DNA of 54,935 nucleotides from an uncultured Rhodospirillales bacterium. Lineage in GTDB: Bacteria > Pseudomonadota > Alphaproteobacteria > Acetobacterales > Acetobacteraceae. The stretch is from NCBI GenBank assembly GCA_903893975.1, contig CAITOL010000018.1, forward strand, positions 1-54,935. The letters are read 5' to 3'. Made by a program: the position numbers and the translations under genes. The notes below the pieces were generated by a model. That model did no database searches. It was given only the letters and a program-made list of their open reading frames with translations, and had not been told where the DNA came from. How positions within the stretch are numbered: the first letter of the stretch is position 1; each line of letters begins with the position of its first letter. Shown in pieces: positions 1 through 7,365 of this stretch.

Positions 1-950
1 GCCTTCCGCTCCGTCGTCAGCACCGCGAAAGCCAATCGCGCTTCGGTATTGGACACCATTCGCTTCGTGCTCGCGGCCAAGCTACCCGCCGGGCCGATCG
101 CAGGAGTGGGGTGAGCAATTACCTCAAGATTGGCGCGATTTAACCGCGTTGCCAGCAGGCCTGGTTCTGCAGCCATCGCCGCATCATAGGCCTCCAACGC
201 CTTGGCGGTGTCTCCGCGATCAGTTGCCAATAAGCCCTTTAGTGACAGGGCCTCACCAGAAAGCGGATTGATCTCGAGTGCACGGTCGATCGCCTTCTCG
301 GCTTCGTCCCTATCGCCACGCGCATAAGCAACGCGGGCCGCAGCAATCGGCGGTTCAACCTTGTCCGGATCGAGTTGCTCTGCCAGGGCAACCGATGATG
401 CGGCGGCTGCATTATCATTCAAGGCCAGTTGCGCCATGGCGTGAAGCGTCAGGAGCGCCGCCGCCTCGTTCGGTGCCAAGCCTGATGTTGGGAACTCCTC
501 AAGCAGTTCCTTATACATTTGCTGGCCAAGATACGCCTGCGCAAGTAACGGCGACACCTGACGCGGCGGCATCCCCATGTCGCGTGCGATGCGCAACTCT
601 TTGCTAGCGGCGACAGCATCATTGAGCCGAAGATGCAGCGATCCCAGCCGAAAATGGGCGTCGAGATTGCCTGGATCCGACGCGACTATATCGCGCAGTA
701 GAGCCCGAGCTGCCTGCAATTGGCCACTCTCTAGCAGGCGGGTCGCAATGGTCAGTGGCTTCTCCGGACGGAAAAACTTCCACCATGCGCCGCCGGATCC
801 AATCAGCAGCACCACCGCGAGGCTTAGATAAACCCACCAAGGCACACGAATAGCGCTGCGAGAAGACGTAATGCCCGTCCCTTCAAGCAGATCTCGCTCA
901 GCAACAGACGCTATGGTTGGTAGCGGCCGTCTGAAAAACAGCCACTTCAT
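1..950 (-). CDS. TPR-repeat protein, PrsT-like (PEP-CTERM/exosortase system), partial
   Basis: The frame is open from an ATG at 950 to the left edge, so only the first ~316 residues are present. A GAGG ribosome-binding site lies seven bases upstream of the ATG. A cytoplasmic stretch of ~38 residues is followed by one membrane segment at about residues 41-56 (WVYLSLAVVLLIGSGGAWW). The rest is alpha-helical tetratricopeptide repeats, for example around RALEINPLSGEALSLKGLLA. The early repeat LLAQAYLGQQMYKELLEEF resembles the PrsT TPR protein that accompanies exosortases. Its close coupling to a PEP-CTERM protein gene (24 bases apart, same strand) supports that reading. A generic TPR scaffold such as a CcmI/CycH-type protein is the alternative. 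The TPR assignment is firm; the PrsT link is inference. Confidence 0.72.
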   Translation of the reverse strand, partial: MKWLFFRRPLPTIASVAERDLLEGTGITSSRSAIRVPWWVYLSLAVVLLIGSGGAWWKFFRPEKPLTIATRLLESGQLQAARALLRDIVASDPGNLDAHFRLGSLHLRLNDAVAASKELRIARDMGMPPRQVSPLLAQAYLGQQMYKELLEEFPTSGLAPNEAAALLTLHAMAQLALNDNAAAASSVALAEQLDPDKVEPPIAAARVAYARGDRDEAEKAIDRALEINPLSGEALSLKGLLATDRGDTAKALEAYDAAMAAEPGLLATRLNRANLEVIAHPTPAIGPAGSLAASTKRMVSNTEARLAFAVLTTERK

Positions 951-974
951 GCGCGTTCCTCGGATGGATTCGGG

Positions 975-3900
975 CTAGAATGGATTGCCTTGCACCTCAA
1001 TTCGTCGGCCACGACGCCGACGAACTACCGAGATTATACCAAGCCCGCCTGTTGCAAGGAAGGTCAACGTCGCAGGCTCCGGAATGGACACAACCATCAG
1101 ATTGAACTGCTGCTGGCCACCGCTAATATTGACAATCGCCGCCCGCCAACCGAGTTGCGCACTGCCCAAGCTGGGCAAACCAACGATGCTGCTAAAGTTT
1201 CCGACAATGCTGGTGGCCTGTAACAAATTATACGTCGCACCGAGCGTTGGCGTAGCACCCGTCCATGCGACTTGTAGAATACCACCCAACTGCATGCTCG
1301 CAGTCGACGTATCGCCAATCGCGGTATAGGCCGTACCACGCGCACCCGACCCGTTTATCAACACATTCAAAGTGTTGCTGGACAGAAAGTTCATCGTGGT
1401 GCCGTGAATCAACACGGGCGTTGCCCCGGTATTCAGGCTATTGTTGAAATTCACCACACCCGTATAGGAGCCAGACCCAATAACGGCCCCCGCTAGAGTC
1501 AACCCAGTTCCACCGGCAACCGTGCCGCCCGCATTATTGTTGATCGCGTTGGCCAAGGTAATGGTCGATGTTGCGGCCAAGGTGCCGCCGCTATTGATCG
1601 TAATAGCGCCACTACCGGCCGCACCGGATGCAGCCACGGCGACACCACCGGCATTGATTACCGTGCCCCCGCTATAGCTGTTGCTGCCATTCGTCAGGGT
1701 GAGCGTACCAGAGCCTTGCTTGACGATTGACCCGGAGCCGGTGATCAACGACGCAGTGGAGGTCGAACTCGCCGTCCCCGCCGTCAGGGTGCCACTGCCC
1801 AACGATACGGTCCCACCCGTGCCGCTTAGGTCGGCGACAGTTTGAGAATTACCGTTGAGGTTAAAAGTGCCACCGTTAACCGCAAGATTACCCGATGCGG
1901 CCAAACTACCGCCGGAGCCAAGTGTTAAAGCACCAGCGGAGACCGTCGTGCCACCGGTGTAGGTGTTGGCACCAGTGAGAGTCGTCGTACCGCTCCCACT
2001 CTGCAACAGCGCACCGGTTCCACTAATCACCTGGCTAATCGACAGGCCGGTATCGGTTCGATTAAACACCAAATTACCGTTATCGGTGATGGGCCCAGCA
2101 ACAGCACCGGTAGTTCCGCCGGCACCAAGGCTGAGTGTGCTGCTGCTATTGATCGTTGTGGCGCCGGTGAAACCTGAATTCGCATTTGACAATGCGGTGG
2201 TTCCGGTCCCGGCAATGGCGAGGCCAGCAGAACCTGAGATGGGCCCCGAGTATGTCACGCCACCAGAGTTAGAGTTGTTGAGCGTCGCCCCGCTGGACCC
2301 GACCGTCACCGCCTCGGAAAGGGTGAAGCCTGACGTACCCGTCGTTGCCAAAGTGCCGCCGTTAATCGTGAGCCCGCCGGCACCGGTCCCAAGCGGGGCG
2401 GCACTCGACACGGCCACAGTGCTACCACTGCCAATCGTTGTCGCACCGGTGAAGCTGCTGCCACTGGCCCCGGATAGCGTGGTGGTGCCTGTGCCGGTGA
2501 AGTTAAGCGCGGTCGATCCGGTGACAACGCCGGAGAGGGTCACGCCACCGCTATCGGTGTTATTAACAGTCCCTCCACCAGTGCCCAAGGTGATCGCATT
2601 GTTGAGACTGATCGAGGAGCTGCCTGTGGTTGCCAGCGTCCCGCCAGCAAGGGTCAGCCCGCCGCTAGACATGTTCGAGGCGGAGGAAATCGACAATGCG
2701 GCGCCGGAATTCACGGTCGTCGTGTAGCTGGCACCGCTGTTGGTGCCGCTCAACGTCTCCGTTCCACCGGACACAACCAAGGCACCAGTGCCCGAGATAG
2801 CACCTGACAGCGTGCCGGTGGCGGCCGTCACCGTTAGAGTCTTGCCGCCGAGGGCAACCGAACCGGCACCGCTGATTGAGGTAACCGATGCACCAGAGGT
2901 CGTGCTGGAGATACTGAACGCACCGGCATCCGTAATCCCTGAGGAACCAGCGAGGGACCCACTGCCACTCAACGCCAGGGTGCTGCCACTGCCGATAGAG
3001 GTGGCCCCCGTGAAGGTGCCGCCACTTGCCCCTGTCAGCGTTGTGGTGCCAGCACCGGTGAAATTCAACGCCGTTGAACCGGTCACGGCTCCAGACAAGG
3101 TTAACCCACCAGTATTGGTGTTGTTGAACGTGCCGCCGCCGGTGCCGAGGGTGATTGCCTCGCCAAGCGTAAAGCCGGTGCTGCCGGTTGTTGCCAATGT
3201 TCCGCCAGCGAGCGTAAGCCCCCCGGCGCCAGTTCCCAGCGGCGCCGCGCTGGAAACAGCGACCGTGCTGCCGTTGCCAATCGATGTGGCACCGGTGAAG
3301 GTGCTACCGCTTGCGCCGGTCAGCGTGGTGGTACCCGTGCCGGAGAAGTTAAGCGCCGTAGATCCGGAGATTGCGCCAGAGAGGGTCAAGCCGCCGGTAT
3401 CGGAATTGTTAAACGTGCCGCCACCCGTGCCCAGCGTTATGGCATTCGCCAAGCTTATGGCCGTACTACCGGTTGTGGCCAAAGTGCCGTTGGCAAGGGA
3501 GAGCGTACCGGTAGACATATTTGCCGCAGACGCGATCGATAGTGTGCCAGTCCCATTTACGGTCGTCGCGAAGGTCGCGGCACTGTTGGTGCCGCTCAGC
3601 GTCTCCGTGCCACCTGATACAATCAAGCCACCCGTGCCACTGATGGCACCTGATAGGGTACCAGAAGCAGCCGTCACGGTTAGGGTTTTAGCGCCAAGGG
3701 TCAACGCGCCACTGCCAGACAGAGCGGTCACAGAAGTACCGGTAGCTGTAATGCCGGAAATGTTGAACGTGCCATTGTCGGTCACGCTTGAGCCCGTAAT
3801 CGCGCCATTACCGGTTAGCAATATCGCACCACCACTGCTGATTGTGGTCGCGCCGGTATAGGTATCGGCGGCCGTGAGCACGAGATTGCTGGTTCCCGTT

Positions 3901-4571
3901 TTGGTCAGCGAACCCGAACCGCTAATCACGCCCCCCAAAGTGAGCACAGACCCGGTGTTTGCGAATGTGCCCCCACCGGTGCCCAGCGAAATGGTGTTAA
4001 TGAGGCTTACGTTCGCCGACGTCGACTGCAGCACACCGCCATTGCTGAGCGAAATTGCTCCGGAGCCAATATTACTTGGCGCGCTAATCGATATGCCGCC
4101 AGTGCCGCTGATGTTTAACCCCCAGGTCCCTGTACTTGTGCCCGACAAGGTTTGAATAGCCGAACCCGTCTCCGCGAGTGTTCCGGTTCCAGAAAATTTC
4201 ACCGACGACGTTTGCGCCAATGTGTTGTTTAGGGTGAGCGTAAAGCCGCCGAGGGCGATCGTATCCGATGTGTTAGCGCCCAAACCCGCAACTGTTGCGG
4301 GCGAGGCGGTCAACGTAACGGTGAGGTTGCTCCCCCCAAATGTCACAACGTCAGTGGACCCAGGTGGGGATGTGGCGCAGCCCGTCCAAACGGACGCGCT
4401 CCAGTTCCCACTCGCCGACAGCGCGCATGCAGCTATTGCGGGCGTAGAAACGAAGGCGGACAGGGCTGAAAACACGATAATCGTGAGGGTCAGAAGTAGT
4501 GCGAAGGGAGGCACGCACCACGTGAGGCGTAATTTAGATGGCCCTGAGGTGCCGCAATAAACCCCGGTCAT
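975..4571 (-). CDS. Large repeat-rich surface protein with PEP-CTERM sorting signal
   Basis: The predicted protein has 1198 residues. It opens with a signal peptide (charged start, then LLLTLTIIVFSALSAF, then an AxA-like site before CALSASGNW). The body is Gly/Ser/Thr-rich autotransporter-associated beta-strand repeats (GANTYTGGTTVSAG type), expected to form a beta-helix. The C-terminus has the PEP-CTERM hallmarks: IPEPATL, a ~17-residue hydrophobic segment, then RRRRGRR. Such tails are cleaved by exosortase and the protein is sent to the surface or into exopolysaccharide. There is no autotransporter beta-barrel. The start at 4571 was chosen because GGGGGA precedes it and the signal peptide follows; a frame open to 4679 adds 36 residues that look unlike a leader. 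Ligand and function are unknown. Confidence 0.85.
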   Translation of the reverse strand: MTGVYCGTSGPSKLRLTWCVPPFALLLTLTIIVFSALSAFVSTPAIAACALSASGNWSASVWTGCATSPPGSTDVVTFGGSNLTVTLTASPATVAGLGANTSDTIALGGFTLTLNNTLAQTSSVKFSGTGTLAETGSAIQTLSGTSTGTWGLNISGTGGISISAPSNIGSGAISLSNGGVLQSTSANVSLINTISLGTGGGTFANTGSVLTLGGVISGSGSLTKTGTSNLVLTAADTYTGATTISSGGAILLTGNGAITGSSVTDNGTFNISGITATGTSVTALSGSGALTLGAKTLTVTAASGTLSGAISGTGGLIVSGGTETLSGTNSAATFATTVNGTGTLSIASAANMSTGTLSLANGTLATTGSTAISLANAITLGTGGGTFNNSDTGGLTLSGAISGSTALNFSGTGTTTLTGASGSTFTGATSIGNGSTVAVSSAAPLGTGAGGLTLAGGTLATTGSTGFTLGEAITLGTGGGTFNNTNTGGLTLSGAVTGSTALNFTGAGTTTLTGASGGTFTGATSIGSGSTLALSGSGSLAGSSGITDAGAFSISSTTSGASVTSISGAGSVALGGKTLTVTAATGTLSGAISGTGALVVSGGTETLSGTNSGASYTTTVNSGAALSISSASNMSSGGLTLAGGTLATTGSSSISLNNAITLGTGGGTVNNTDSGGVTLSGVVTGSTALNFTGTGTTTLSGASGSSFTGATTIGSGSTVAVSSAAPLGTGAGGLTINGGTLATTGTSGFTLSEAVTVGSSGATLNNSNSGGVTYSGPISGSAGLAIAGTGTTALSNANSGFTGATTINSSSTLSLGAGGTTGAVAGPITDNGNLVFNRTDTGLSISQVISGTGALLQSGSGTTTLTGANTYTGGTTVSAGALTLGSGGSLAASGNLAVNGGTFNLNGNSQTVADLSGTGGTVSLGSGTLTAGTASSTSTASLITGSGSIVKQGSGTLTLTNGSNSYSGGTVINAGGVAVAASGAAGSGAITINSGGTLAATSTITLANAINNNAGGTVAGGTGLTLAGAVIGSGSYTGVVNFNNSLNTGATPVLIHGTTMNFLSSNTLNVLINGSGARGTAYTAIGDTSTASMQLGGILQVAWTGATPTLGATYNLLQATSIVGNFSSIVGLPSLGSAQLGWRAAIVNISGGQQQFNLMVVSIPEPATLTFLATGGLGIISVVRRRRGRRIEVQGNPF
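2158..3000 (-). repeat. 843-bp intragenic repeat, copy 2
   Basis: This is the second, C-terminal copy of a long module in the PEP-CTERM protein gene. Matching landmarks occur 846 bp away in the other copy: the start of the 'gtctccgt' tract at 2755 versus 3601, and 'gtgct.cc..tgcca' at 2419 versus 3265. Each copy encodes one unit with KTLTVTAA-type sequence followed by two units beginning GGTLATTG. Outer boundaries are approximate because the flanking sequence is itself repetitive. Copies differ at many third positions, so the duplication is not recent. Confidence 0.7.
3001..3846 (-). repeat. 846-bp intragenic repeat, copy 1
   Basis: This is the first, N-terminal copy of the module. It encodes about 282 residues, an exact multiple of three, so the duplication keeps the reading frame. 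It contains the unit GTSVTALSGSGALTLGAK and two GGTLATTG-type units, in the same order as copy 2. The junction between the copies was placed at the GATSIG/GATTIS motif. Confidence 0.7.
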
Positions 4572-5006
4572 TGATTTTCCCCCACAGCGATTTCGTAGAC
4601 CGTTGTCGTGTGCACAGCCACAGGTCCCGCTACGCTCGCAACCGCGAGTCCATGAGACACGCCCATCCAGCCTGCGCAATCAATTCGCAACAATGGCCCA
4701 ACCCCTTGAATCAACACTCGTTCTCATAATTTCTGCCGAAGTGGCACGTCACCAAAATCAAGCAACATCACATAATGAAAGATAACCCGCCCAAAAACCA
4801 TGACGCAGCAAGATTTGTCAAGCTTTTCGGCGAGTTGATTGACTCAAATCGATCTTTGAAAATGTTTATTTATTTAACAAATCAATCATCGCACCTACCC
4901 TCCCCCCGCCCACTCACACTCAGAACGCCCGTAGCACGACGCATTACAATATGACCCGGCTCATAAGGTGGATGACATCGCGTCGCGACGACATGGGAGT
5001 GTGTCA
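4572..5006. other. Intergenic region between divergent genes
   Basis: This stretch separates the PEP-CTERM gene (minus) from the monooxygenase (plus). The part at about 4790-4900 is clearly more AT-rich than its surroundings, including aatgtttatttatttaac, so it is the best place for promoters of both genes. It holds one GACTC (GANTC) site near 4849. I see no tRNA, no convincing RNA gene and no operator that I can name. Short frames in it lack ribosome-binding sites, apart from the small ORF starting at 5007. Confidence 0.5.
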
Positions 5007-5138
5007 ATGGACAAGCTGCCCAATGATGCCTCTGGCCAGGTGACAAAGCGGCTGCGAGTAATCCATGATCCGGCAGCGGTTAAAAAAGCAAAGAACAAAG
5101 GTGGGAATGAAAATGTCGAACGACAGTACGACGCATGA
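5007..5138 (+). CDS. Possible 43-aa small ORF overlapping the monooxygenase start
   Basis: An ATG at 5007 is preceded by GGGAG with a seven-base spacer. It opens a 43-codon frame (start MDKLPNDASGQV, end VERQYDA) that stops at 5138, 26 bases inside the monooxygenase frame and in a different phase. The peptide is hydrophilic, with a Lys-rich stretch (VKKAKNKGG), and has no membrane segment. It could be a leader peptide coupling translation to the monooxygenase, or a chance frame. I recognise no family. Only the ribosome-binding site and the overlap support it. Confidence 0.3.
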   Translation: MDKLPNDASGQVTKRLRVIHDPAAVKKAKNKGGNENVERQYDA

Positions 5139-6771
5139 GGCGCCCAAGAACGCAATGGCCCTGGATGTTGCGATTGTCGGCGCCGGATTCGCGGGGATGT
5201 ATATGCTGCATCGCCTGCGCAGTATGGGGCTGCAAGCACGCGTGTTCGAGCGCGCAAGCGATGTGGGCGGCACTTGGTATTGGAACCGCTATCCCGGCGC
5301 CCGGTGTGATGTGGAAAGCATGCAGTATTCGTACTCGTTCGACCAGGCGTTGCAGCAGGAGTGGCACTGGAGCGAGCGGTTCGCCTCGCAACCAGAGATT
5401 TTGCGCTATGCGTGCCATGTCGCGGATCGCCTCGATCTAAGGCGCGATATCCAGTTTCATACATCTGTTACCTCCGCGACCTTCAATGATGCGGCCAAGC
5501 GGTGGGATATAACCACTGATCGCGGCGATCGCGTTTCAGCACGGTTCTGCGTAATGGCAACTGGCTGCCTTTCGACCTCGCGGCAGCCCGATTTTAAGGG
5601 TATCGATCGCTACAGGGGAAAAACCTACCATACCGGCAACTGGCCGCATGCCGGTGTCGACCTGACGGGGCTGCGCGTCGGGGTCATCGGTACGGGGTCC
5701 TCTGCGATCCAGGCCATACCTGTTATCGCCGCGCAGGCCGAGCATCTGACCGTATTCCAGCGCACCCCGAATTTTTCCATTCCCACCAGAAACCGCCCGA
5801 TGGATGAGACCTACGAGCAGTCTTGGAAGCAAGACTATCCTGCGCGTCGCGCCGTGGCACGCACCTTACGGACGGGCGTGATGACCGAGGTGAACGACAT
5901 GTCCGCACTGGCCGCATCTGAGGCCGATCGCCAGCGGATCTATGAGGAGCGATGGCAGCTTGGCGGCACGAGCTTCATGGCGGCTTTCAACGATTTATCC
6001 ATGAACAAAGCATCGAACGATACGGCGGCAGAATTCGTGAGGGGCAAAATTAGAGGCATAGTTAAGGACCCGGCCGTGGCGGAAATTCTGTTGCCGCACA
6101 ATCATCCTATTGGAACCAAACGCATTTGCGTCGATAGTCAGTATTATGAGACCTATAACCGCGACAATGTCTCGCTGGTAGACGTTCGCGCCACCCCCAT
6201 CGAGGAGATCACCGAACGCGGGGTTCAGGTTGACGGCAAAGTTTACAATTTGGATGTGATTGTGTTCGCCACTGGGTTCGATGCCATGACTGGGACACTC
6301 ATCGCTATAAACCCACATGGCCGCGACAATGTGGCCTTGGCCGACGAATGGGAAGCAGGGCCACGGACCTACCTCGGCCTTATGTCGGCGAATTTCCCCA
6401 ACATGTTCATGGTAACCGGGCCCGGCAGCCCTTCGGTCCTCAGCAATATGATCGTCTCCATCGAGCAACACGTGGATTGGATCGCGGATTGCGTGGGTTA
6501 TTTGCAGGCGCACGACTTGCCGACGATTGAACCAAAGCGCGAGGCGCAGGATGCCTGGGTCGAACACGTCAACGAAATGGCGTTTCGAACTCTGTACCCG
6601 ACGGCGAATAGCTGGTACATGGGCGCCAATATTCCCGGTAAACCGCGCGTTTTCATGCCGTATATCGGTGGTGTAGGGGCATACCGGGCTAAATGCGACG
6701 AGGTAGCTGCGAAGGGTTACGAAGGGTTCGCGCTCGGCTCAAATCGGGCGACACAAGCCGCTGCAGAGTAA
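5113..6771 (+). CDS. Baeyer-Villiger flavin monooxygenase
   Basis: A 552-residue class B flavoprotein monooxygenase that would use FAD, NADPH and O2 to turn ketones into esters or lactones. The FAD-binding Rossmann motif VGAGFAGMYML is near residue 22. The fingerprint YRGKTYHTGNWPH near 170 matches the F-x-G-x3-H-x3-W-P signature of Baeyer-Villiger enzymes. An NADPH-binding GTGSSAIQ is near 193 and FATGFDAMTG near 386. The EWHWSERFASQPEILRY segment is close to phenylacetone and cyclohexanone monooxygenases. AAAGGTGGG at 5097-5105 is seven bases before the ATG at 5113, which decided the start; ATG 5107 is the alternative. The substrate cannot be told. No pathway genes flank it. Confidence 0.88.
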   Translation: MSNDSTTHEAPKNAMALDVAIVGAGFAGMYMLHRLRSMGLQARVFERASDVGGTWYWNRYPGARCDVESMQYSYSFDQALQQEWHWSERFASQPEILRYACHVADRLDLRRDIQFHTSVTSATFNDAAKRWDITTDRGDRVSARFCVMATGCLSTSRQPDFKGIDRYRGKTYHTGNWPHAGVDLTGLRVGVIGTGSSAIQAIPVIAAQAEHLTVFQRTPNFSIPTRNRPMDETYEQSWKQDYPARRAVARTLRTGVMTEVNDMSALAASEADRQRIYEERWQLGGTSFMAAFNDLSMNKASNDTAAEFVRGKIRGIVKDPAVAEILLPHNHPIGTKRICVDSQYYETYNRDNVSLVDVRATPIEEITERGVQVDGKVYNLDVIVFATGFDAMTGTLIAINPHGRDNVALADEWEAGPRTYLGLMSANFPNMFMVTGPGSPSVLSNMIVSIEQHVDWIADCVGYLQAHDLPTIEPKREAQDAWVEHVNEMAFRTLYPTANSWYMGANIPGKPRVFMPYIGGVGAYRAKCDEVAAKGYEGFALGSNRATQAAAE

Positions 6772-6784
6772 CCGCGGCAACCAT

Positions 6785-6813
6785 CCCGATCGGCGAACAC
6801 GTCGCCGATCGGG
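6785..6813. terminator. Bidirectional hairpin between convergent genes
   Basis: A perfect 12-bp inverted repeat (CCCGATCGGCGA at 6785-6796, TCGCCGATCGGG at 6802-6813) with a five-base loop lies between the convergent 3' ends of the monooxygenase and ndk. It lacks a T-run on either strand, so it may block read-through or protect 3' ends rather than act as a classical intrinsic terminator. Confidence 0.6.
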
Positions 6814-6823
6814 ACAGGCCGGA

Positions 6824-7246
6824 TCAGCCGACGATTTCGGTGCCGGCGAAGAAGTATGCGATCTCGATGGCGGCGTTTTCAGCGCTATCCGAGCCGTGAA
6901 CGGAATTGGCCTCGATGCTCTCGGCAAATTCCTTTCGGATGGTGCCCACGGCCGCGTTCTCCGGGTTAGTGGCGCCCATGATTTCACGATTGCGCGCAAC
7001 GGCGTTTTCGCCTTCCAGAACCTGCACGACGACCGGGCCGGAGGTCATGAAGGTCACCAGGTCGCGGAAGAAGCCACGCTCGCTGTGGACGCCATAGAAG
7101 GTCTCGGCTTGGGCGGTGGTCATGTGCAGGCGCTTTTGCGCGACGATGCGCAGGCCTGCCTCTTCAAACTTCGCATTGACCTTGCCGGTCAGGTTACGGC
7201 GCGTTGCATCGGGCTTAATGATGGAAAACGTGCGTTCGATCGCCAT
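6824..7246 (-). CDS. ndk: Nucleoside diphosphate kinase
   Basis: The 140-residue protein is the standard family length. It transfers the gamma phosphate of ATP to nucleoside diphosphates through a phospho-histidine, keeping NTP and dNTP pools balanced in the cytoplasm. The start [21 protein letters not shown] and the active-site segment [12 protein letters not shown], with the catalytic His, are diagnostic. GAGGT precedes the ATG. It is a single gene transcribed away from the ABC-F gene, and a strong hairpin follows its stop. Confidence 0.97.
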   Translation of the reverse strand: MAIERTFSIIKPDATRRNLTGKVNAKFEEAGLRIVAQKRLHMTTAQAETFYGVHSERGFFRDLVTFMTSGPVVVQVLEGENAVARNREIMGATNPENAAVGTIRKEFAESIEANSVHGSDSAENAAIEIAYFFAGTEIVG

Positions 7247-7365
7247 GATGGTACCTCATGAGTGTTGGTTATTCGCGGTGGTTCGCTTGCGGCGCGGCTT
7301 TAGAGCAGGCTCCCCTGCACGGCAACCCCTTCCCCCATTCGACAGTACGCGGCTAAACGACGGAC

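Noticed and set aside
2158-3846. Regularly repeated DNA that could suggest a repeat array or CRISPR
   Set aside because: Period is in-frame, diverged and coding; there are no short identical repeats with unique spacers.
1963-3861. Long open frames (254 and 373 codons) on the plus strand opposite the surface protein gene
   Set aside because: They are mirror images of the Gly/Ser/Thr-rich repeats and give Val/Pro-rich low-complexity translations; no ribosome-binding sites or family resemblance.
4681-4700. Sigma-54-like promoter on the minus strand upstream of the PEP-CTERM gene
   Set aside because: The GG and GC elements are nine bases apart rather than the required ten, and the match is otherwise weak.
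4961-5464. 167-codon minus-strand frame in the region upstream of the monooxygenase
   Set aside because: It lies largely antisense to the monooxygenase, has no ribosome-binding site and is compositionally a shadow.
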